Counted from the stretch's first letter, positions 54,192 through 63,235 are shown. The stretch: 64,000 bases of DNA from Pigmentiphaga daeguensis (GCF_039523035.1 NZ_BAAAEN010000022.1:54494-118493); one strand, 5' to 3'. Translations and numbers: made by a program. The notes: generated by a model not told the origin, from the letters alone.

Positions 54192-54998
54192 CTACCCCTG
54201 GCGTCCCGTCGGCGTGCTGGTACGGTCGCACGATTCCGCATGGGGGACGACGCGCAGCACGCGGTTCGAGTAGAAACACGGCTGCAGGGGATGGGTGGAC
54301 AGTTCGGTGGAGGCCAGCAGTTCGCGCACGGCCGTCTTGAAGTCGCTGCCCAGGCTGGCCGACCCGGCAAGCGGTATGTCGACGTCGACCGTCCAGTGTT
54401 CGGGGTCGAAGGTCCAGCCCGCGGCCATGGCCCACCGCCGCAGGGCCTGGCGCATGGTCCGGTCCGCCGGCGTGGCGTCGTACGTTCCCCGACGGACGGG
54501 CGCGGGGTCCGCTGCGGGACGCCCGCTGCCGATGGCGACCGTCTGCCCCTGGACTGGCCCGGGATAGCCTGGTGCGGCGAAAGACGAATCGTCCGGGTCG
54601 GATGGGTAGCCGCCCGCTCCGCCGGAACCACTCGTGCCGGCGCGGCCGCGGCCCCCGTGGTACTGGGCACGCGCCACGACTTCGCCTATCCGCAACAGGT
54701 ACTCGCCCGCCGTGCCGGCCACCACCGCGTAGCCGCCCTGCCATGCGACCGGCGCCAGCCTTTCCCCTTGCGCGCCGACGCTGAAGACGGCAGGCAACAC
54801 CTGCCCGACGCGAAATTGCAGATAGGTCTGCCGCCCGTCGTCGAAGACCTGCACGGGCGCCACGCGCTTGTCGCCCACGATGCGATAGGAAAAATCGAAA
54901 GCGCCATCCCTGCCGGCGTGCGGCGCAGGCAGGGCTTGCGCCGCGGCGGTTCCGCAAGCGAGCCATGCGGCGGCGATGGTGATGAGACACGGATGCAT
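54192..54998 (-). CDS. PilL/TcpQ-like pilus biogenesis protein
   Basis: The 268-aa exported protein has a signal peptide (MHPCLITIAAAWLACGTAAA), a beta-rich N-terminal half with YLQFRVGQVLPAVFSVG, a low-complexity Gly/Pro linker (about 115-165) and a C-terminal TcpQ-type domain (about 180-250, TMRQALRRWAMAAGWTF and TELSTHPLQPCFYSNRVLRVVP). TcpQ-type proteins help secretin localisation. I use the ATG at 54998. It is the first gene of the pilus operon; R64 has pilL in this position, but this protein is shorter. Confidence 0.75.
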   Translation of the reverse strand: MHPCLITIAAAWLACGTAAAQALPAPHAGRDGAFDFSYRIVGDKRVAPVQVFDDGRQTYLQFRVGQVLPAVFSVGAQGERLAPVAWQGGYAVVAGTAGEYLLRIGEVVARAQYHGGRGRAGTSGSGGAGGYPSDPDDSSFAAPGYPGPVQGQTVAIGSGRPAADPAPVRRGTYDATPADRTMRQALRRWAMAAGWTFDPEHWTVDVDIPLAGSASLGSDFKTAVRELLASTELSTHPLQPCFYSNRVLRVVPHAESCDRTSTPTGRQG

Positions 54999-55051
54999 AG
55001 AGGACCCTTGGCAAAGCGGCGCGGCCAGACCGCGCCCAGGCATGCATCGTG

Positions 55052-55071
55052 CCGGGCAGCTCTGTGCCCGG
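55052..55071. terminator. Hairpin between Bug gene and pilus operon
   Basis: CCGGGCA and TGCCCGG (55052-55058 and 55065-55071) form a short stem with a 6-nt loop in the 140-bp interval between the Bug gene and the pilus operon, both on the minus strand. It may end Bug transcription; the pilus promoter should lie in the same interval, but I see no clear consensus. Confidence 0.35.
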
Positions 55072-55138
55072 GTAGCGTGTGAACTACTTACTGCCGGATG
55101 TTTTCATCCAGGTCCGGCGATGGCGGGCAGGACATCCA

Positions 55139-56116
55139 TCACTGTCCCTTCAGCCCCAGTTCGCGCACCAGCGAGCCCCACTTGACGTTCTCCTCGGCCA
55201 TGAAGCGCGAGAACGCTTCCGCCGAATTCGGCACCACCTCGAATCCCATGCCGGTCAGTTTCTCCCTGACCTCCGGCTGCTTGAGCACCTGCAGCACTTC
55301 CCGGTTCAGGCGCGCGACGACGGCATCCGGGGTCCTGGCCGGCGCGACCAGGCCGAACCAGGTGATGACCTCGAAATCGGGATAGCCCGACTCGGCGATG
55401 GTAGGCAGGTCGGGCATGGTCGGGGACCGCGTCCTGCCCGTTACCGCGATGGGCCGCAGCTTGCCGTTCTGCACGTTGGGAAGCAGGCCGGAGATGCTGG
55501 ACATCATCATCTGCACCTGGCCGCCCAGCAGGTCGACGATGGCGGCCGAATCCCCTTTGTAATGGACTGGCGTCAGCTCGACGCCGGACACCTTCTTGAA
55601 CAGCTCCACGGACATGTGCGGCGAAGATCCCAGGCCGCCCGTCGCGTAGTTGAGCTTGCCGGGACGGGCTTTCGCGTAGTCCACCAAGTCGGCCACCGTG
55701 CGCACCGGCAACGCCGGGTCGACCACCATCATCAGGGGATTGTGGACGATGCGCACCACGCCGCGGAAATCCTTGATGGGGTCGTAACCCACATCCGGAT
55801 AAAGGGCGGGTGCGACGGCGTGCGTGGTCTGGACCGCCAGATAAAGGGTGTAGCCGTCCGGCGCGGCGCGCGCGACGGCTGCCGCGCCGATCGAACCCGC
55901 TGCCCCGGCCCGGTTCTCCACGATGAAAGGCTGCCCCATGCGCTCGCCCAGGTGCTGTGCGATCACGCGGGCCACCACGTCGGTCGGGCCGCCGGCGGTG
56001 AAACCCACCACCACCTTCACCGGCTTGGCCGGATAGGCGGCCTGCGCCCAGGCGCCGGCGGGCGCCCACGGTAACGCCAACGACAACGCGAACGCGCAAG
56101 CCTTGAGGTTCAACAT
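55139..56116 (-). CDS. Bug/TctC-family periplasmic binding protein
   Basis: The 325-aa receptor has a signal peptide (about residues 1-25), the mature start YPAKPVKVVVGFTAGGPTDVVARVI, APDGYTLYL, and MPDLPTIAESGYPDF. I use the ATG at 56116, which follows AGGAGA. It lies after the GMC oxidoreductase gene in the same direction (47 bp), so it is probably co-transcribed and may supply the substrate of the second catabolic cluster. There is no adjacent TctA/B. Confidence 0.9.
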   Translation of the reverse strand: MLNLKACAFALSLALPWAPAGAWAQAAYPAKPVKVVVGFTAGGPTDVVARVIAQHLGERMGQPFIVENRAGAAGSIGAAAVARAAPDGYTLYLAVQTTHAVAPALYPDVGYDPIKDFRGVVRIVHNPLMMVVDPALPVRTVADLVDYAKARPGKLNYATGGLGSSPHMSVELFKKVSGVELTPVHYKGDSAAIVDLLGGQVQMMMSSISGLLPNVQNGKLRPIAVTGRTRSPTMPDLPTIAESGYPDFEVITWFGLVAPARTPDAVVARLNREVLQVLKQPEVREKLTGMGFEVVPNSAEAFSRFMAEENVKWGSLVRELGLKGQ

Positions 56117-56163
56117 GATCGGTCTCCTGCCGGCCCGGCGTGGCCGTTCCGGCTCATGGTTAT

Positions 56164-57810
56164 TCATGTACGGTGCCGGTTTCCATCCTCCAGCAGCATC
56201 TCGGCACCCTTTTCGGCAATGGCCATCGTCGGCACATTGGTCCCCGATGAAGGCAGGGTCGGGCAGATGGACGAATCGATCACCCTCAGGCCCTGCACCC
56301 CATGGACGCGCAACCTGGGATCGACCACGGACATGGGGTCCACTCCCATCTTGCAGGTCCCCACCATGTGCCAGGAGGTCTGCAAGGTCTCCCGGACATA
56401 GGCCAGCATGTCGCGGTCGTCGACCACGCCCGGTCCCGGACGGGTTTCGCGCACCACCAGGGGCTTGAGCGCCTCCATGCCGGCGATGCCGCGCGAGATC
56501 CGCATGCCGCGCAGGAACAGCTGCGCATCGTCCTCGTGCGACAGGTAGCGCGGATCCATGCTCGCCTGCCGCGTGGGATCCGGCGACTGGATGTGCAGCG
56601 CACCGACGGATTTGGGCTGGAGCGTGGTCACCCCGAACGTGAAACCGGGGAACATGTCCATGCCCGTGGTCGGGGTCCGGGCATAGCGGTCGCCCCCGGA
56701 CAACGGTTGCAGGCGCAGGACGAGATCGGCCTGCTTCAGGTCGGGCCGGCTGCGGTAGTTCATCTGCGCCGTGGCCGAGCAGATGCTCAGCAGCCCTTCG
56801 CGCCGGAGGATGAACCGCAGCCCCTCGCGCAGCTTGCGCAGCGGGCTGCGCAGGACATCGTTGACAGTGATGGGCTGGGCGCACTCGAACGTCAGCCGGG
56901 TGTTCGGATGATCCCGCAGGTTTTCGCCCACGCCGGGCAGATGATGGATGGGCCGCACGCCGTGCTTGCGCAGAATGTCCTGGTTGCCGATGCCCGACAG
57001 CTCGAGCAGTTGCGGCGAGGCAAGGGGTCCCGCGCTCAGCACGACTTCCCGCCGCGCCGTGGCACGGCGGCGCTCCCCTGCCGCGAGGTATTCCACGCCG
57101 ATTGCGCGCGTGCCCTCGAACAGCACGCGTGCCACCATGGCGCGCGTCAACACGGTCAGGTTGGGCCGCCGGCGGGCGGGCCGCAGATAGCCGGCCGCCG
57201 AATTGTTGCGCAGCCCCCGGCGGGTGGTGTACTGGAGATAGAACACGCCCTCGTAGCTACCGTCGTTGTAATCCGCCAGCTCGCGATAGCCGGCCTGCCG
57301 GCAGGCCTGGATGAAGGCATCGGACAAGGGATCGAACTTGTCCAGGCGGGTACAGTGGATGGGTCCGCCCCTGCCGCGGACCGCCGGATCGCCCTCGGGG
57401 AAATCCTCCATGCGCATGAATACCGGCAGCAGGTCGGCATACCCCCAACCCGTGCACCCCAGGTCGCGCCAGTGATCGTATTCCGCGGGATCGCCCCGTG
57501 CGAAAAGGTTGCCGTTGATGGCGCCCGAGCCGCCGATGACGCGGCCCCGCGTCCAGCGCTGCGGCTTGCCGTTCAGGTGCACCTGCGGCTCGGTCATGTA
57601 AGGCCAGGTCACCTCGGGATTGTTGATCAGGTTCACCACCATCAAGGGCACCTTGACGTTGATGTCGTTGTCACGGCCTCCGGCCTCCAGCAACAGCACC
57701 TGATTGCTCGGGTCCGCGGACAGGCGTTCCGCCACGATGCAGCCGGCGCTGCCCGCGCCGCACACGATGTAGTCGAACTGCGCATCCCGCGGCAATGATT
57801 CAGCAAACAT
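56164..57810 (-). CDS. GMC-family FAD oxidoreductase
   Basis: GMC enzymes oxidise alcohols to aldehydes or ketones using FAD (choline and aryl-alcohol types, for example). The 548-aa protein has the dinucleotide motif VCGAGSAGCIVAERLS, the WTRGRVIGGSGAINGN block, and the C-terminal His-containing SWHMVGTCKMG with SSICPTLPSSGTNVPTMAIAEKGAEM. The ATG at 57810 follows GAAAGGAG. It is divergent from the aldehyde dehydrogenase, so an alcohol-aldehyde-acid sequence is likely. The substrate is not predictable. Confidence 0.9.
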   Translation of the reverse strand: MFAESLPRDAQFDYIVCGAGSAGCIVAERLSADPSNQVLLLEAGGRDNDINVKVPLMVVNLINNPEVTWPYMTEPQVHLNGKPQRWTRGRVIGGSGAINGNLFARGDPAEYDHWRDLGCTGWGYADLLPVFMRMEDFPEGDPAVRGRGGPIHCTRLDKFDPLSDAFIQACRQAGYRELADYNDGSYEGVFYLQYTTRRGLRNNSAAGYLRPARRRPNLTVLTRAMVARVLFEGTRAIGVEYLAAGERRRATARREVVLSAGPLASPQLLELSGIGNQDILRKHGVRPIHHLPGVGENLRDHPNTRLTFECAQPITVNDVLRSPLRKLREGLRFILRREGLLSICSATAQMNYRSRPDLKQADLVLRLQPLSGGDRYARTPTTGMDMFPGFTFGVTTLQPKSVGALHIQSPDPTRQASMDPRYLSHEDDAQLFLRGMRISRGIAGMEALKPLVVRETRPGPGVVDDRDMLAYVRETLQTSWHMVGTCKMGVDPMSVVDPRLRVHGVQGLRVIDSSICPTLPSSGTNVPTMAIAEKGAEMLLEDGNRHRT

Positions 57811-57894
57811 CTCGCTCCTTTCTTCGGCCAGGCGCTCAGGTGAGTCGATGCGAACCTTGTTGGCGGCCCAAGGTACAGGAGCGGCAGCATTACA

Positions 57895-58007
57895 GAAAAT
57901 AATATTTTTGAATCCTTCCATTCCGCATTCGCATCCTGACGATGCGCGCCGACGAGCGGATTCAGCATTCCCTGACCTGATACTGGAATGCCCAAATATT
58001 ATTTTTC
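57895..58007. promoter_or_regulatory. Divergent GMC/ALDH promoter region with AT-rich inverted sites
   Basis: GAAAATAATATTTTT (57895-57909) and AAATATTATTTTTC (57994-58007) are near-perfect inverted copies set 84 bp apart in the GC-rich 264-bp interval between the two divergent operons. Each lies near one promoter, so they are plausible paired regulator sites or UP-like elements. No regulator gene is adjacent. Confidence 0.4.
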
Positions 58008-58074
58008 AGTCATGCCGCCCAAGAGTAAGTTTCCCTGGGGGGACGACACGCGCCCGGCCGAGGAGACACCGAAC

Positions 58075-59553
58075 ATGGTCCAGGAGTACCGGCTGTATAT
58101 CGATGGTCAATGGCGGGACGGCGCGCGCGGCGCGATGTTCCCCGCGATCAATCCCTACAACCAGGAAGTCTGGGCCCAGGTCGCCGAAGGTACGCCGGAG
58201 GACGTCGCCGAAGCGGTTGCCGCCGCCCGCCGTGCATACGAGACGACCTGGCGCAAGGTGTCCGGCACCGAACGCGGGCGCCTGCTGCACCGGCTGGGAG
58301 ACCTGCTCGACCGACACGCCGAACGGATGTCCGTCATGGAAAGCTCGGACAACGGCAAGGCCATACGCGAAACGCGCGCCCAGATGCATTACGTGGCGCG
58401 CATCTTCCGTTTCTACGCCGGCTACGCCGACAAGATCTGGGGCGCGGTGATTCCGCTGGACCAGCGCGACGTGTTCGACTACGTGGTGCGCGAACCCTAT
58501 GGGGTGGTCGGCATTATCACCGCGTGGAACTCCCCTATCGCATTGCTGGGGAACAAGTTGCCGGCCGCCCTCGCGGCCGGCAACTGCGTGGTGATCAAGC
58601 CCTCGGAGCACGCGTCCGTCACGACCCTGGCGTTCTGCGAGCTGGTCGAGGAAGCGGGATTTCCCCCCGGCGTGGTCAACGTGGTCACCGGGGACGCCGG
58701 GATCGGGCGCTCCTTGGTCTCGGGCCCGGGGCTGGACAAGATCAGCTTCACCGGCAGCGGCCGCGCGGGTCGCGAGATCGCCGCGGCCGCCGGGCGCAAT
58801 CTCGTTCCCGTGACGCTGGAGCTGGGCGGCAAGTCGCCCAACATCATCTTCGACGACGCGGACCTGGAGAAAGCCACGGTCGGTGCCCTGGCCGGCATCT
58901 TCGCCGCGGCGGGCCAGACCTGCATCGCCGGCTCGCGATTGCTGGTGCAACGCGCCGTGCACGACCGGGTGGTCGACGAGCTGTCCCGCCGCGCGGAACG
59001 CATCGTCATGGGCAATCCCTGCGATCCCGCCACGGAAATGGGTACGGCCGCCAACGAACCGCAATTCCGGCGCATCCTGGCCAGCATCGACGAGGGCAGG
59101 CGCGAGGGAGCCCGCCTGGTGACCGGCGGCGGCAAGGCAGACAGGCAGGACCTGGCGCGCGGCTTCTTCGTCCAGCCGACCATCTTCGCCGACGTGGACA
59201 ACGCCATGCGGCTGGCCCAGGAGGAGATCTTCGGACCGGTGCTTGCCGTCATCCCCTTCGATGACGAAGCCCATGCCACGGAATTGGCCAACGGCACCGC
59301 CTTCGGCCTGGCGGCGGCGGTCTGGACCCGCGACATCTCGCGCGCCATGCGCATGACGCGCGAACTGCGCAGCGGCGTCGTCTGGGTCAACACCTATCGC
59401 ATGGTCACGCCGCAGGCGCCGTTCGGTGGCGTCAAGGAAAGCGGATACGGACGCGAGCGCGGCGAGCAAGGGCTGTTGGAGTTCACGGTGAGCAAGAACG
59501 TCATGGTCGATTTCTCGACCGAGGCGCGCGACCCGTTCGCCGTCAAGGCCTGA
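58075..59553 (+). CDS. NAD(P)-dependent aldehyde dehydrogenase
   Basis: This ALDH oxidises an aldehyde to an acid. The 492-aa protein has the catalytic C283 (AAGQTCIAGS), general base E249 (LELGGKSPN), the nucleotide motif FTGSGRAGREIA and C-terminal QEEIFGPVLAVIPF. I use the ATG at 58075, which has AGGAG upstream; an ATG at 57988 is open, but the region lacks homology. It starts the rightward operon ALDH-enolase superfamily-CMD-dehydrogenase and is divergent from the GMC gene. The substrate is unknown. Confidence 0.92.
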   Translation: MVQEYRLYIDGQWRDGARGAMFPAINPYNQEVWAQVAEGTPEDVAEAVAAARRAYETTWRKVSGTERGRLLHRLGDLLDRHAERMSVMESSDNGKAIRETRAQMHYVARIFRFYAGYADKIWGAVIPLDQRDVFDYVVREPYGVVGIITAWNSPIALLGNKLPAALAAGNCVVIKPSEHASVTTLAFCELVEEAGFPPGVVNVVTGDAGIGRSLVSGPGLDKISFTGSGRAGREIAAAAGRNLVPVTLELGGKSPNIIFDDADLEKATVGALAGIFAAAGQTCIAGSRLLVQRAVHDRVVDELSRRAERIVMGNPCDPATEMGTAANEPQFRRILASIDEGRREGARLVTGGGKADRQDLARGFFVQPTIFADVDNAMRLAQEEIFGPVLAVIPFDDEAHATELANGTAFGLAAAVWTRDISRAMRMTRELRSGVVWVNTYRMVTPQAPFGGVKESGYGRERGEQGLLEFTVSKNVMVDFSTEARDPFAVKA

Positions 59554-59611
59554 CGGTTCGCGCCGCATCGCCCTCCCCCGGGCCGGCGCGCCGGGAGCTA
59601 CAGGAGACAAC

Positions 59612-60781
59612 ATGATCGAACGCATCGAGGTCCACGTGACCGAACTGCCCGTCAGGGTCAAGCGCATCTTCTCCAGCGGGTCGTACGACACGGGGCCCCG
59701 GGACCGCATCCTGGGCAAGCCGGTGCTGGTCCGCATCCACGCCGACGGCGTGACCGGCTGCGCGCAGATTCGCCCCATCAGCCCGGGCCATTTCGTCGCC
59801 GACACCACCCAGGGCACGGTGGCCGCCATCACCGAAATCTACGGCCCCGCGCTGATCGGGCGCAGCATCTTCGATATCGAAGGCATCAACGAGATGTTCG
59901 ACCTGCGGCTGGCCGGCAATCCGGCGGCGCGGGCGGTGCTGGACATCGCGCTGTACGACGCCATGGGCAAGGCCCTGGGCACGCCCGCGCATAGGCTGAT
60001 GGGAGGAGCCTGCCAGCCGCGCATTCCGCTCGAATGGTCGGTCAGCCTGGCCGACGACCCCGCCGTCATGGTGGAAGAATCGCAGCGCGCCGTCTCGGAA
60101 TTCGGCATCGGCGTCCTGTGCCTGAAAGCGGCCGACAGGCGGGGCTGGCGCCAGGATGTCGCCAACTTCGAACGTGTACGGCGCGCGGTGGGCGACGACA
60201 TCGTCATCGGCGTCGACCCGAACACCGGCTGGAGCGTGGCCGACGCCCTGCGTGCCGTCGATGCGCTGCGCGAACTGGACCTGGGCTACATCGAGCAGCC
60301 CGTGGCCCGCCGCGACCTGCACGGCCTGGCCGCCATCCGGCAGGCCGCGCGCGGCATCCCGCTGATGGCCGACGAAAGCCTGTTCACGCTCCAGGACGCC
60401 CACGAGCTCGCCCATGCCCATGCGGTCGATGCCTTCTGCATCAAGCTGTACAAGGTCGGAGGACTGACCGCCGCCCGGCGGATCGGCGCCGTCGCCCAGG
60501 CCGCCAACATCCAGCTCAATTGCGGCGGACTGGCGGTGCAGTCACAGTTGGAGGCGGCCGCGGCCGCGCACTTCTATGCCAGCACGCCGCGAAGCCGCAT
60601 GTTCGGCGCCGGGGAGTTCCTGTTCGGGCTGAACACCACCGCACCGGACCCGCTGGTTCCGGAAACCGACTTCGTCGTCCGGGACGGCCACGTAGACGTG
60701 CCCACGGGCCCGGGACTGGGCGTCGCCATCGACGAGGAGGCGCTGCGACGCCACACCCTCCTGCAAGCCACCGTCCAGTAG
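59612..60781 (+). CDS. Enolase-superfamily (mandelate racemase/muconate lactonizing) protein
   Basis: Enolase-superfamily enzymes abstract a proton alpha to a carboxylate, giving racemases, cycloisomerases or dehydratases. The 389-aa protein has the two-domain fold with metal ligands in GVDPNTGW (Asp), YIEQPV (Glu) and MADESLF (Asp/Glu), and a second-barrel lysine in FCIKLYKVGG. The first lysine of the usual K-x-K in strand 2 is replaced by Cys (LCLKAAD), so only one of the two lysines there is kept; the reaction may be unusual. It lies between ALDH and the CMD-like gene. Confidence 0.82.
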   Translation: MIERIEVHVTELPVRVKRIFSSGSYDTGPRDRILGKPVLVRIHADGVTGCAQIRPISPGHFVADTTQGTVAAITEIYGPALIGRSIFDIEGINEMFDLRLAGNPAARAVLDIALYDAMGKALGTPAHRLMGGACQPRIPLEWSVSLADDPAVMVEESQRAVSEFGIGVLCLKAADRRGWRQDVANFERVRRAVGDDIVIGVDPNTGWSVADALRAVDALRELDLGYIEQPVARRDLHGLAAIRQAARGIPLMADESLFTLQDAHELAHAHAVDAFCIKLYKVGGLTAARRIGAVAQAANIQLNCGGLAVQSQLEAAAAAHFYASTPRSRMFGAGEFLFGLNTTAPDPLVPETDFVVRDGHVDVPTGPGLGVAIDEEALRRHTLLQATVQ

Positions 60782-60819
60782 AACCGCCTCGTGCCGAGGC
60801 CACGACCAACGGAGAAATC

Positions 60820-61197
60820 ATGAATGAAGAACGCTACCAGGCAGGACTGAAGATCCGCCGCGAAGTCCTGGGCGACGCCTATGTGGACAATTCGCTGAAG
60901 CAGGCCGATGCCTTCGCGCGCCCCATGCAGGAACTGGTCACCGAGTATTGCTGGGGAGAGGCCTGGTCGCGCACCGGCCTGGACCGGCGTACCCGCAGCA
61001 TGCTGAACCTGGCCATGCTGACCGCGCTGAACAGGCAGCACGAACTCAAGGTCCACGTACGCGGCGCGCTGAACAACGGCGTCACCAAGGAAGAAATCGG
61101 CGAAGTGTTCATCCAGGCCGCCATCTACTGTGGCGTGCCCGCGGGGCTCGAGAGCGTGCGCAGCGCGCGCGAGGTATTCAAGGAGATGGGAGTATGA
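60820..61197 (+). CDS. Carboxymuconolactone decarboxylase-like (PcaC-type) protein
   Basis: CMD-type enzymes decarboxylate gamma-carboxymuconolactone in the beta-ketoadipate pathway. The 125-aa all-helical protein has the PcaC stretches LNRQHELKVHVRGALNNGV and EIGEVFIQAAIYCGVPAGLE, including the His and Glu expected at the active site. It starts after GGAGAAATC and its stop overlaps the dehydrogenase start as ATGA. No PcaB, PcaD or PcaG/H is present, so its substrate here is likely not the standard one. Confidence 0.85.
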   Translation: MNEERYQAGLKIRREVLGDAYVDNSLKQADAFARPMQELVTEYCWGEAWSRTGLDRRTRSMLNLAMLTALNRQHELKVHVRGALNNGVTKEEIGEVFIQAAIYCGVPAGLESVRSAREVFKEMGV

Positions 61198-62069
61198 AGA
61201 AGCCCCTCGTCGGCATCATCGGCCTGGGCCAGATGGGATTGCCCATGGCGGGCAACCTGCTCGCCGCCGGCCATCCCGTGCTGGGACTCGACGCCCTGCC
61301 CGTCCAGGCCCAGGCACTGGCGGGCCAGGAAGGCTATCGCGCGGCACCGGACCTGGCGGCGATGGCCGCCGCTCGGGTCGTCATCCTGATGCTGCCCGAC
61401 AGTGACATCGTCGACGACGTGCTGTGGAACCAGGGGCTGGCGGCCTCCCTGTCCGCCGGCACACTGGTGATCGACATGAGCTCGTCCAACCCCACGCGCA
61501 CGCACGTCAACGCCGAGCGTCTCGAACAGGCCGGCCTGGCCTTCGTCGACGCTCCCGTCTCGGGCGGTGTCAAGCGGGCAAGGGAAGGCAAGCTCGCCAT
61601 CATGATCGGCGGCCCGGACAGCGCCGTGGCCCGCGCCCGCCCCGTGCTGGAGGCGCTCGGCACCACGTTGGTCCACGTGGGCGGCGCGGGGTCCGGCCAT
61701 GCCATCAAAGCGCTGAACAACTACATTTCCGCCTCGGGCCTGCTGGCCGTGGCCGAAGCCATGGCGGCGGCCCAGCGTTTCGGCATCGATCCGCACGTCG
61801 CCAACCAGGTGTTCAATGCCTCCAGCGGCAAGAACAGCGCGACCGAGCAAAAGGTGGAGCAATTCATCCTTTCGGGTACCTACGCCTCGGGCTTCGCCCT
61901 GGCGCTGATGCGCAAGGACCTGGAAACGGCGCTGGGCTTCATGGCGCAGATGCGTACGCCCACGGCTTTCGCGTCCTGCTGCGTGGACATCTGGCGCGAT
62001 GCCGAGGCCGGCCTGCCGGCGCGCAGCGATCACACCGCCATTTATCGCTACGTGCAGGAAGGCGGTTGA
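61194..62069 (+). CDS. 3-hydroxyisobutyrate dehydrogenase family (NAD-binding beta-hydroxyacid dehydrogenase)
   Basis: Such enzymes oxidise beta-hydroxy acids (3-hydroxyisobutyrate, tartronate semialdehyde and others) with NAD(P). The 291-aa protein has the Rossmann motif GIIGLGQMGLPMAGNLL, substrate segment FVDAPVSGGVKRAREGKL, and the catalytic lysine in GHAIKALNNY. The start at 61194 overlaps the CMD stop as ATGA. It is the last gene of the rightward operon and converges on the PrpF-family gene. Confidence 0.88.
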   Translation: MKKPLVGIIGLGQMGLPMAGNLLAAGHPVLGLDALPVQAQALAGQEGYRAAPDLAAMAAARVVILMLPDSDIVDDVLWNQGLAASLSAGTLVIDMSSSNPTRTHVNAERLEQAGLAFVDAPVSGGVKRAREGKLAIMIGGPDSAVARARPVLEALGTTLVHVGGAGSGHAIKALNNYISASGLLAVAEAMAAAQRFGIDPHVANQVFNASSGKNSATEQKVEQFILSGTYASGFALALMRKDLETALGFMAQMRTPTAFASCCVDIWRDAEAGLPARSDHTAIYRYVQEGG

Positions 62070-62079
62070 CGCGACGGCC

Positions 62080-63204
62080 TCAGGCCGGCGGCGGATGCCG
62101 GAGCAGCAGCGTTCCCTCGAACAGGCGACGCTGCGTCCGGTAGAATCCGCCCCGCTCCACGTTCCAGGCCCCATCGGCATCACGATGCACCACCGCCGTC
62201 ACCGGCAGGACACCCGACGGCATGGCGATCCTGAGATCCCGCCCATGGACGGCGCCGCAAACACCATGAACCACGCTGCCCTCCAGCCGGGCGGCCGTGG
62301 CCAGGCAGACGGAAACGCCCAAGGGCAGCGCGCGGTGCGCTTGTCCGTTGGACAGGACACGGGCCTGGAAATCGGCGGCCGAACCGTCGGCGCAAGGCGC
62401 GACGAAGGCCACGAAGGGTACGGCCGTACTGGCGGTCGCGGCGGCTTCGTCGACCGCGACCCCCATGCGTATCGACGCCGCGACGCGTATGGCCTGCAGG
62501 CGGGCCATCAGCCGCGCGTCCGCCTCGATGGCCGCGGGCGCCTCGTCGCCCAGCAGGCCGAGGTCGGCCGCCCGGACGAACACGCAGGCATTGCTGGCAT
62601 CCACCATGGATGCGCGAACAGGGCCGAAGCCCGGGATCTCCAGCATGTCGGCCACGTTGCCGGTCGGCAACAGCCGGCCTGTCGTCGCTCCGGCGGGATC
62701 CAGGAAGTCCAGATGCAGCGGCGCCCCCGTCCCCGCTACCCCGGGGATCGCGAGGCCGCCTTCCACCGCCGCCAACCCTTCGTCCATGCCGAAGCGCGCC
62801 ACGATGATCTTGCCGGTATTCGTATTGTGGATGCGCACCACCGCCTCGTCGCCTTGCACGCGGACCAGGCCTTCATCCACGGCGAACGGGCCCACCGCCG
62901 AAGACATGTTGCCGCAATTGGGCCGGAAATCCACGTGGGCGCTCTTGATCTGAACCTGTGCGAACGTATAGTCCACATCGGCGTCGGACCGCGAGGATGG
63001 CCCGATGACGCAGACCTTGGACAAGGAGGAAAGCCCGCCCCCCATGCCGTCGAGCTGGCGGCCGAAAGGATCCGGCGATCCCATTGCCGCAAGGAAGAGC
63101 GGCGCCCATGCCCGCCGGTCCGGAGGAAGGTCGCGCCGGTGCAGCATCAGGCCCTTGCTGGTGCCGCCGCGCATGAACACGGCGGGCAGGCGATATTGCC
63201 TCAC
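62080..63204 (-). CDS. PrpF-family isomerase (4-oxalomesaconate tautomerase-like)
   Basis: PrpF-family proteins are cofactor-free isomerases that move a double bond or proton in unsaturated carboxylates (methylaconitate isomerase, LigU-type oxalomesaconate tautomerase). The 374-aa protein starts RLPAVFMRGGTSKGL, has GGGLSSLSKVCVIGPS, RPNCGNMSSAVGPFAVDEGL and a duplicated fold. I use the GTG at 63204, which follows AGGAG; the frame is open to 63345. It lies 31 bp after a Bug gene fragment in the same direction. The substrate is uncertain, but the family ties it to ring-cleavage acids. Confidence 0.85.
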   Translation of the reverse strand: MRQYRLPAVFMRGGTSKGLMLHRRDLPPDRRAWAPLFLAAMGSPDPFGRQLDGMGGGLSSLSKVCVIGPSSRSDADVDYTFAQVQIKSAHVDFRPNCGNMSSAVGPFAVDEGLVRVQGDEAVVRIHNTNTGKIIVARFGMDEGLAAVEGGLAIPGVAGTGAPLHLDFLDPAGATTGRLLPTGNVADMLEIPGFGPVRASMVDASNACVFVRAADLGLLGDEAPAAIEADARLMARLQAIRVAASIRMGVAVDEAAATASTAVPFVAFVAPCADGSAADFQARVLSNGQAHRALPLGVSVCLATAARLEGSVVHGVCGAVHGRDLRIAMPSGVLPVTAVVHRDADGAWNVERGGFYRTQRRLFEGTLLLRHPPPA

Positions 63205-63235
63205 GGATGAATCTCCTGGAATGGGTGCCGTTGCG

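Noticed and set aside
51582..55082. 1166-codon plus-strand open frame across the pilus operon
   Set aside because: It runs antisense through pilO, pilN and the pilL-like gene, whose products have signal peptides, lipobox and domain patterns; the composition is that of a shadow frame.
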